In this document: positions 58,265 to 64,000 of the stretch, piece after piece
Numbering within the stretch: the first letter of the stretch is position 1
How the letters are laid out: each line of letters starts with the position of its first letter
From: Streptomyces sp. CC53
Lineage (GTDB): Bacteria > Actinomycetota > Actinomycetes > Streptomycetales > Streptomycetaceae
DNA: 64,000 nucleotides
Assembly (NCBI RefSeq): GCF_001865245.1
Contig: NZ_MKXB01000189.1
Coordinates: 79,457 to 143,456, forward strand
Direction: 5' to 3'
Notes under the pieces: model-generated
What the model saw: the letters and a program-made list of their open reading frames with translations, nothing else
The model's database searches: none
Told to the model about the DNA's origin: nothing
Program-made: the position numbers and the translations under genes

Positions 58265-59722
58265 TCAGTGGTGCTCGCGGCAGGTGGCGTAGTACTTCCG
58301 CAGGAGACTGACGAGTTCCGGGTCGAAGCGGGACGCGAAGAGCAGCTCGGGCGGGGGAGTGAACTCGGGGTCGAGCTGCTCCGCCCAGGCGAGGGTGGCG
58401 GGGCGCAGGTCCGTCTCGATCCAGCCGTGCCACTCCACGGGGATCGTCCAGTCCTGCTCGTAGCCGATGCCCATCTGGTGGTCCACCAGGACGTCCACGG
58501 TCTGCTCGCGGCTCCACGCCTGGATGGGCCGCCGCACAGGCGTGAAGCGCTCCAGGTCCGCGCGGGGCTCCTCGCCCAGGATCCGCGCCGCGAACTCCTC
58601 CGCGAGGAGCGGCGACAGGTGCAGGCCGTCCCGGTACGTGCCGGTCATGATCCACAGTCCGTCCATGCCGCCCCCGCCGAGCAGCGGGAAGGCGTCCACG
58701 GAGACGGGGCGGTTCCCCACCTGGACCTTGGCGACGTCGCTGTTCCACAGGGTGCGGCGCACCTGGCGGTGGGCGCACTGCAGCAGGAAGACGAGGTCCC
58801 GCATCTCGGCGGTGTCGCGGGGCTCTGCGGAGATGACGTTGGTGGCGCCGAGGTAGACGTGCCCGTCGGCCCGCGGCACCACGTGCAGTCCGCAGGCGAA
58901 GGAGCGGTTGGGCGTCCGGACGACGCTGCCGGGAGTCGTGCCGTCGACCGTCCTGACGAGGGACGAGACGCCGTAGCCGCTGACGAGGCGCGGGATGCGC
59001 GGGCCCACGGGCAGGGTGTCCAGGAGGTCCTGGGTGCGGACTCCGGCAGCCAGCACCACGTGGTCGGCGCCGAGTTCCCTGCCGGTGGCGAGGACGACCC
59101 CGGTGGCCCGCCCGGCGCGGTGCACCACCCGGGTCGCCTCCTCGGCGACGAGGGTGCCGCCCGCCCGGACCACCGCCGACTCCAGCCGTTCCAGCAGGGC
59201 GGCGGCGTTCACCGCGTGCTCGCCGGGTATGTGGAACGCCTTGAGCGGGCGGGAGATCGGTTCGGCGTCGACCCAGTCGAGGTCGGACGGCTCGACGTCC
59301 TCGAACGGCTCTTCGTAGCGGGTGAGTTCGGTGCGGATGGCCTGGTAGTTGGCGTCGTCGATCTCGGCCGTGCCAATGGCGTTGAGGATGACGGTGGTGC
59401 CCTCGGCGGTCCTGACGGCGGAGCCCTCGCCGTGGTCCTCCAGCTCCTCCAGCCACCGCGGCCATCGCCGGGTCGCCTCGATGCCCAGCTCCAGCTTGGC
59501 CCTGCCGTGCGGAGTGGCCAGCAGGGAGGTGGTGACCTCGCCGAAGCAGCCCAGCATGGCGCCGGCGGCGGCCGAACCGGCCCAGGGGCGGTGCGGCCGG
59601 CCCAGCACCGCGACCCGCTGCCCTCGCCGCGCCAGGACCCAGGCCAGCGAGAGCCCCACGGCTCCGTTGCCGACGACGACCGCATCGAATCCGGTGCGGT
59701 CCGCGTTCCCGTTGGCGTTCAT
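58265..59722 (-). CDS. FAD-dependent glycine/D-amino acid oxidase-like protein (ThiO type, 485 aa)
   Basis: The protein begins with a FAD-binding Rossmann fold (FDAVVVGNGAVGLSLAWVLA). DAAO-family segments follow (GSAAAGAMLG, VLAAGVRTQDLLDTL, YLGATNVISAEP, GLWIMTGTYRDGLHLSPLLAE). It is about 100 residues longer than ThiO, with an extra C-terminal domain containing the DHQMGIGYEQDW region. The reaction is probably oxidation of an amine to an imine, with RidA (downstream on the same strand) removing the imine. The substrate is unknown. Confidence 0.82.
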   Translation of the reverse strand: MNANGNADRTGFDAVVVGNGAVGLSLAWVLARRGQRVAVLGRPHRPWAGSAAAGAMLGCFGEVTTSLLATPHGRAKLELGIEATRRWPRWLEELEDHGEGSAVRTAEGTTVILNAIGTAEIDDANYQAIRTELTRYEEPFEDVEPSDLDWVDAEPISRPLKAFHIPGEHAVNAAALLERLESAVVRAGGTLVAEEATRVVHRAGRATGVVLATGRELGADHVVLAAGVRTQDLLDTLPVGPRIPRLVSGYGVSSLVRTVDGTTPGSVVRTPNRSFACGLHVVPRADGHVYLGATNVISAEPRDTAEMRDLVFLLQCAHRQVRRTLWNSDVAKVQVGNRPVSVDAFPLLGGGGMDGLWIMTGTYRDGLHLSPLLAEEFAARILGEEPRADLERFTPVRRPIQAWSREQTVDVLVDHQMGIGYEQDWTIPVEWHGWIETDLRPATLAWAEQLDPEFTPPPELLFASRFDPELVSLLRKYYATCREHH

Positions 59723-59792
59723 CGCGTTCCCCTCTTCCGGCGCTCGGGTGCCGCCGGCATCAGCAGTGACATCGGTCAGGGGCGGTACGTGC

Positions 59793-60542
59793 TCAGCGGC
59801 GCCGGAACTCGTACAGGGTGTAGTCCATGCCGACCGTTCCGCGGCCGTCGGCGTGGGCCCGCACCACCGGGGAGTCCCCGAGGTCCGCCGCCGGCAGGGC
59901 GACGGACTCCGAGCGGTACCTGCGGCCCGTGAATCCCGCGTCCGCGGCGGCCCGCAGCGTCTTGCGCGGGTTGCCCATCGCGTCGCTGGTGCCCAGGTAG
60001 ACGCGCCCGCCGTCCGCGAGGCGGGCCGCCGCCCCGCGGAAGAACCTGCGTTGCAGCCCGTACCCGGGGTCGAAGACGGCCCGCTCGATGTCCCCGCCGT
60101 AGGGCCGGGCCTCGGGCGCCTCGATGAACGGGGCGTTCCAGAACACCGTGTCGAAGCCCTCGCCGGGGTCCAGCGCGTCGAACAGGTCGCTGGTCGCGGC
60201 CGTCACCCGGTCGGCGACCCCGTGCCGTACGGCGTTGCGGCGGGTGTTCTCCACCGCCGCCGGGTTGACGTCCAGCGCCACCACGCGCCCGCAGCCCCGC
60301 AGGGCGGCGACCACGGAGGCGACGCCCGCCCCACAGCCCATCTCCAGGAAGCGGGCGCCCTCCACGTACGGCACCCAGGAGGCGAACAGGCCGGGGCCGG
60401 GGTCCGTGTACGGCGGGAACACGTCGGGCAGCAGCTCCCACTCCCGTCCCAGCAGGGAGAACACCGCCTGCTGCGGCCGGTCGGGGTCCCGGATCTGCGC
60501 CAGGGTCCACGTGCCCAGTGCGTAGCCGAGCTCGTTGTCCAT
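59793..60542 (-). CDS. SAM-dependent methyltransferase, HemK-like N-methyltransferase fold (249 aa)
   Basis: A class I fold: FLEMGCGAGVASVVAALRG (motif I), ALDVNPAAVENTRRNAV, and WNAPFIEAPEARP. That last segment fits the (N/D)PP(Y/F) motif of N-methyltransferases (HemK, RsmC, RlmG), with NAPF here. Thiolutin and aureothricin carry an N-methyl on the pyrrolinone amide, and an amide N-methyltransferase is a known feature of N-methylated dithiolopyrrolones as far as I recall. This is a reasonable candidate. ATG 60542 follows AGGGAGGA. Confidence 0.8.
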   Translation of the reverse strand: MDNELGYALGTWTLAQIRDPDRPQQAVFSLLGREWELLPDVFPPYTDPGPGLFASWVPYVEGARFLEMGCGAGVASVVAALRGCGRVVALDVNPAAVENTRRNAVRHGVADRVTAATSDLFDALDPGEGFDTVFWNAPFIEAPEARPYGGDIERAVFDPGYGLQRRFFRGAAARLADGGRVYLGTSDAMGNPRKTLRAAADAGFTGRRYRSESVALPAADLGDSPVVRAHADGRGTVGMDYTLYEFRRR

Positions 60543-60584
60543 GCGGTCCTCCCTGCGGGGCGGGGGCGGGGTGGCGCCGGTGCG

Positions 60585-61811
60585 TCAGCTCCCGGCGGGT
60601 CGGGGGTCCTGCGCCCGGCTGCGGGCCATCCTCCGGTCGAGGAGCACCACCGGGACGGTGAGGGCGGCCAGGCCCGCGCCGAGCCAGGCCACGGACGTCA
60701 GCCCGGCACCGGCGCCCAGGGCGATGCCCGCGAGCACCGGCACGATGCTGATGCCGAGCTGGAACATGGAGACGGCGGTGGCCCCGGCCAGGGTGGGTGC
60801 CTGCGCCGCGACGGTGAAGACCCGCCCGTAGATCGCCGGGTTCAGCACGAAGCCCGCCACGCCGAGCAGCAGCACCAGGGGCACGACGGCCACGGGATGC
60901 CCGGCGAGCACCGCGAGCAGGACCGAGGTGACGAGGATGCCGGCGGCCCCGATCAGCAGCGCGTGGTGCGGGCGCCCGTCGGCGATCCGGCCGCCGATGG
61001 ACAGGCCGACGAAGGCGCCGACACCGAACAGCACCAGGATGCCGGGCACCCACACGGCGGGCACCCCGGTGACGTCGGTGAGGAAGGCGGCCAGGTAGTT
61101 GTACGTGATCATGTACGCGGCGGTGCTGAGCAGGGTGGCGGCGTAGACCACCCACAGCTGGGGCTGCCGCATGGTGCGCAGTTCCCGCCGGACGCTCGGC
61201 TCCTCGGCCGCCCGGGTCGCCGGCACGGCGACCAGGGTCAGCACCGCGCCCACCGCGGTGAGGGCGACCACCGCCCAGAACCCGCCGCGCCAGCCGGTGA
61301 AGTGGCTGATCAGCGCGCCGGCCGGGCCGCCGCCGACCATGGCGATGCTCAGGCCGCTGACCACCACGCCGGAGGCGCGGGCGGTGCGGTCGGGGGTGAC
61401 GAGGCTGATCGCGGTGACCGCGGCCACCGCCCAGTACCCGGCGTAGGCGAGGCCGCACAGGAAGCGGGTCGCGAGCAGCACGGCGTAGCTGTCGGTCACC
61501 AGGCCGACCGCCACGGCGGCGGCGAACAGGGCCTGCGAGACCACCAGGGTGGTCCGCCGCGGCCAGCGCAGGGTCAGCACGGCCAGCGGCGGGCCGCCGA
61601 TGACGACACCGACGGCGAACGCCGAGATCAGCGCGCCCGCGGAGGACAGCGTGATGTCCAGGTCGTCCGCGATGGCCGGAAGGACACCGGCGAGCAGGAA
61701 CTCGGCGCTGCCCATGGCGAACAGGCTGAACGCGAGCAGGTAGACCGCGAGCGGCAGACTCCCGCGGGTGCCGCCGGAGGCCGGTGCCTTCGGCTCGGTC
61801 TCGACGCTCAT
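60585..61811 (-). CDS. hlmH: MFS transporter, DHA1-type exporter (HlmH-like)
   Basis: A 408-residue protein with 12 predicted TM segments. Family motifs are present (GVVIGGPPLAVLTLRWPRRTTL, motif A variant; LATRFLCGLAYAGYWA). It resembles AraJ/CmlA-type exporters. The first 15 residues are soluble (MSVETEPKAPASGG). It probably exports the antibiotic. Its ATG overlaps the stop of a short Arg/Pro-rich ORF (ATGA). Confidence 0.85.
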   Translation of the reverse strand: MSVETEPKAPASGGTRGSLPLAVYLLAFSLFAMGSAEFLLAGVLPAIADDLDITLSSAGALISAFAVGVVIGGPPLAVLTLRWPRRTTLVVSQALFAAAVAVGLVTDSYAVLLATRFLCGLAYAGYWAVAAVTAISLVTPDRTARASGVVVSGLSIAMVGGGPAGALISHFTGWRGGFWAVVALTAVGAVLTLVAVPATRAAEEPSVRRELRTMRQPQLWVVYAATLLSTAAYMITYNYLAAFLTDVTGVPAVWVPGILVLFGVGAFVGLSIGGRIADGRPHHALLIGAAGILVTSVLLAVLAGHPVAVVPLVLLLGVAGFVLNPAIYGRVFTVAAQAPTLAGATAVSMFQLGISIVPVLAGIALGAGAGLTSVAWLGAGLAALTVPVVLLDRRMARSRAQDPRPAGS

Positions 61812-62026
61812 CGGACGTGACCTCCCGCCGGCACGAGGGCGGTCGACCGCACGGGACGGGACTGCGCCGGGCGCGGACGCGGGGGACGGACGTGCCCGGG
61901 GCGGGGCTGCGCGGGGCGGACGGGTGCACGGCGGGTCTGCACACGGCGGGGCTGCGCGGGGCAGGCCCGCGCGGGGCGGGCGGGCGCGACGACGCCACTC
62001 GCCGGCCCTGCGGCAGGTTGACGCAT
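61808..62026 (-). CDS. Possible Arg/Pro-rich leader ORF (72 aa) coupled to MFS gene
   Basis: Begins MRQPAAGPASGVVAPARPAR and is then rich in Arg and Pro. GAGGAG is 7 bases upstream of the ATG, and its TGA overlaps the MFS ATG by 4 bases. Such an arrangement suggests translational coupling, possibly an attenuator. The composition is unlike a folded protein. The region 62027-62322 shows no further gene. Confidence 0.35.
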   Translation of the reverse strand: MRQPAAGPASGVVAPARPARACPAQPRRVQTRRAPVRPAQPRPGHVRPPRPRPAQSRPVRSTALVPAGGHVR

Positions 62027-62322
62027 GGGGAACTCCTCGTTCGGGTGGCTCGGGTGAGCGGGATCAGGGCGGGTGCCGGGGCGGCCGGCCACGGGTCGGG
62101 GCGAGGCCGGGTGAGGTCGGGGCACGGCCGGGCGCGGGGCGGGCACCGGGGCCCGTCCGGAAGCGGCCCGGGGCGCGACGTGCGCGCCGAGCCGGCCGTC
62201 CTCCGGCGGACCCGACCCCGTGTGAGGCTCCCCGGGACCGTGGTGGCCGCCGCCGGCCCCATGCTGGAACCCGCCGGGGCGGACGCACCACCTTTGTTGC
62301 CGATCCCGGGAAGGCCGCCGGT

Positions 62323-62787
62323 TCAGTCGTCGCCCGGCAGCGCCTCGCCCCAGCCCCACTTCTTGATCGTGGTACGGGACGAAGGAGGCGCGCCGCGCTG
62401 GGAGTTGGCCATCGCGCGGCGCGAACCGAACTCGATGTAGCCCACGAACGCCGAGCGGAACTCCGCGTCGTCGGGCAGCCCCGCCACGTCCATGGCCTCC
62501 AGCATCAGCTCCACCCAGCGGGCGCGCTGCTCGGGCCGGATGGCCCGTCCGCGGTGCCGGGACAGCATGTGGGGGTAACCGCCGTGCTGCTCGGTGTAGC
62601 GCTCCGGGCCGCCGAGCACCTCGCCGAGGAACACGGCGACGTGCTGCGGGTGGTCCTCCGCCATGTGGGCGAAGAGCGGGGCCAGCAGCGGGTCCTTGCG
62701 CACGCGGGAGTAGAACTCCTCGGTGAGCCGTCCCAGCGCCTCGGCGCCTCCGGCCCACTCGTACATGGTCGGGATCCGGTCCGTCAC
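62323..62787 (-). CDS. hlmG: Truncated globin (HlmG-like, 154 aa)
   Basis: A group II truncated hemoglobin pattern: MYEWAGGAEALGRLTEEFYSRV, then DPLLAPLFAHMAEDHPQHVAVFL and GGYPHMLSRHRGRAI, where the His is the likely proximal ligand. The C-terminus has extra residues (RTTIKKWGWGEALPGDD). GTG 62787 follows GAGAGGTGA. Holomycin clusters also encode a globin of unknown role, perhaps oxygen or NO handling. Confidence 0.85.
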   Translation of the reverse strand: MTDRIPTMYEWAGGAEALGRLTEEFYSRVRKDPLLAPLFAHMAEDHPQHVAVFLGEVLGGPERYTEQHGGYPHMLSRHRGRAIRPEQRARWVELMLEAMDVAGLPDDAEFRSAFVGYIEFGSRRAMANSQRGAPPSSRTTIKKWGWGEALPGDD

Positions 62788-63007
62788 TGTGTCACGTCAC
62801 CTCTCGGTCGGCTCGGGTCGGGGGACCCCGTCGGATGCGGGGCGGGCGGCCGGGCTCCGGCGCGGTCCGCCGCGTCTCGGGTGCGGGCAGGTGCGATGCG
62901 GTGCGGCGCGGGCCGGAGGCGTGCAGCCACGGCTGCCGCGCGGGCCCCGAGCAGCGGCCCCGCCGCGGCGGACCGGGCGGCCGGACCGCGGCCGGGGCCG
63001 GCTCCGG

Positions 63008-63832
63008 TCAGGCCGCGTACAGGTCGAAGGTCGGGGTCGGACGGCCGCCCTGCGCGACCACGTCGAGCCGCGGATCGACGGACAGCACCGCCTGGTGCAG
63101 CCGCTGGAGCTGCGGGGACGGCTCGATGCCGAGCTCCTCGACCAGACCGCGGCGCAGCTTGCGGTACAGCTCCAGGGCGGCTGCCTGCCGACCGGACCGG
63201 TAGAACGCCACCATGGCCTGCGCGTGCAGCCGCTCGTCACGCGGATGGCGCTCCGTCAGCTCGCGCAGCTCGGCGAGCAGCCGGCGGTGCAGGCCGAGCC
63301 TGAGCTCCGCGTCGACGCGCCGTTCCACGGCCAGCAGCCGGCTCTCCTCCAGCCGCACCACCTGGATCCGCAGCGCGGACCCGGCCCGGACGTCGACCAG
63401 CGCGGGCCCCCGCCACAGCGCCAGCGCCTCACGCAGCAGGCGCGCCGCGCGCTCGCTGTCGCCGTCCTCGAAGGCGGCGTGCCCCGCCCGCGCCGCGCGC
63501 TGGTACGCGAAGGCGTCGACGCCGTCGGGCTCGGCCCGCAGCAGGTAGCCGCCGTGGCCGGTGGCGAGCAGTTGCCGCGCCCGTACCGCACCGTCCGGAC
63601 CGAGGGCGGCGGCCAGGCAGCGGCGCAGCCGGAGGACGTAGGTCTGCAGGGTCGTGTGCGCGCTGCGGGGTGGCCGGGAGCCCCAGATCTCGTCCCGCAG
63701 CGCGGCCACGGGGACGACCTGGCCGGGGTGGAGTGCGAGAAGGGCGAGCACCTGCCGGGTCTTGCCCGCGGTGGGGACGGCGGGGTGTCCGCCCGCCTCG
63801 GCGTGGAGCGGGCCCAGAACCTGAATCTTCAC
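63008..63832 (-). CDS. SARP-family pathway activator (274 aa)
   Basis: N-terminal winged helix (MKIQVLGPLHAEAGGHPAVP, TAGKTRQVLALLALHPGQVV, AHTTLQTYVLRLRRCL) and a C-terminal BTAD domain (EDGDSERAARLLREALALWRG, LHAQAMVAFYRSGRQAAALELYR). This length is typical of small SARPs. Start GTG 63832 follows GGAGGAAG. It probably activates the NRPS operon and itself through the shared 36-bp motif. The 220 bases between this gene and the globin show no ORF. Confidence 0.9.
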   Translation of the reverse strand: MKIQVLGPLHAEAGGHPAVPTAGKTRQVLALLALHPGQVVPVAALRDEIWGSRPPRSAHTTLQTYVLRLRRCLAAALGPDGAVRARQLLATGHGGYLLRAEPDGVDAFAYQRAARAGHAAFEDGDSERAARLLREALALWRGPALVDVRAGSALRIQVVRLEESRLLAVERRVDAELRLGLHRRLLAELRELTERHPRDERLHAQAMVAFYRSGRQAAALELYRKLRRGLVEELGIEPSPQLQRLHQAVLSVDPRLDVVAQGGRPTPTFDLYAA

Positions 63833-63924
63833 ACGCTTCCTCCGTGACTCGCCCGGGCCGGTCCGGGTTTTTCCCGGTGCCTTCCGGCTGTCCGGGAAGG
63901 AACCTAGGAGGGCGGCGCGGCGGC

Positions 63925-63960
63925 CTCAATACGGTGGCACCGTAGGACTGACCGAAGAAT
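63925..63960 (-). promoter_or_regulatory. Putative SARP operator/promoter, site B (SARP gene)
   Basis: On the - strand: TTCGGTC, 5 nt, TACGGTG, 6 nt, TATTGAG, located 93-128 bases upstream of the SARP start and in the same orientation as at site A. Confidence 0.75.
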
Positions 63961-64000
63961 CGGGGGAAGCGGCGGGGGAGGAGGCCCGGGAAGGGGGAAT

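Noticed and set aside
59349..61820. 823- and 828-codon frames opposite and within the methyltransferase/MFS region
   Set aside because: Overlap three well-supported genes and lack start signals.

Overview
The window looks like a high-GC actinomycete, most probably a Streptomyces chromosome. Coding regions have the strong third-position G/C bias of that genus, starts are often GTG or TTG, and the right half carries a SARP-regulated nonribosomal peptide cluster. No species assignment is possible from this sequence alone.

Region 1 (1 to about 39.15 kb) is the late half of a siphovirus-type prophage, entered inside the terminase large subunit. Order on the + strand: terminase, portal, HK97-type protease, major capsid, small head proteins, a 926-residue alanine-rich repeat protein, head-tail connectors, tail tube, tail chaperones with a -1 frameshift, a 1736-residue tape measure, and a tail hub or minor tail protein. 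Next come seven tandem paralogues of a small tail-fibre-like protein. Then follow a holin-like protein and a series of cell-wall enzymes: a lysozyme-like/LysM/GH75/CAP fusion, a Cys-amidase/LysM/M15 fusion, a lysozyme-like transglycosylase, a LysM-GH16 fusion, a LysM pair and an M23 peptidase, closed by a second holin. Most genes from 33.1 to 39.1 kb are on the - strand and look like lysogeny or cargo functions: two XRE regulators, a lipoprotein, a two-TM protein, small zinc-binding proteins, a GIY-YIG protein (+) and a tyrosine integrase. Two unusual tRNA-like structures also lie here. The right end of the prophage splits an MHS-family MFS transporter gene at its conserved YDFF codons; the 5' part of that gene must lie left of the window.

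Region 2 (39.15 to about 49.6 kb) is host chromosome. It starts with the truncated transporter, then a persulfide/sulfide-handling set on the - strand: a CsoR/CstR-type repressor without the copper histidine, thioredoxin, a TauE-type exporter, a membrane rhodanese, and a persulfide-dioxygenase/double-rhodanese fusion. Five palindromes of the form TACCCC..GGGGTA are scattered through it, three of them just upstream of these genes. From 44.8 to 46.1 kb there is no confident gene. DUF1540 and DUF4190 proteins, a thioredoxin-reductase-like flavoprotein with a CxxC and an XRE-cupin regulator follow.

Region 3 (about 49.7 kb to the end) closely matches the known gene content of dithiolopyrrolone (holomycin/thiolutin/aureothricin) clusters. 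It encodes acyl-CoA dehydrogenase, thioesterase, GMC oxidoreductase and a Cy-A-PCP NRPS with a cysteine-type pocket in one overlapping operon, then a divergent cysteine-decarboxylase-like flavoprotein, an MFS exporter, a globin and a SARP. A RidA protein, a ThiO-like amine oxidase and an N-methyltransferase-like protein are additions to the holomycin core. A 36-bp motif, 30/36 identical, lies upstream of both the NRPS operon and the SARP and is a likely SARP operator. The acyltransferase expected for this class is not in the window and may lie to the right.
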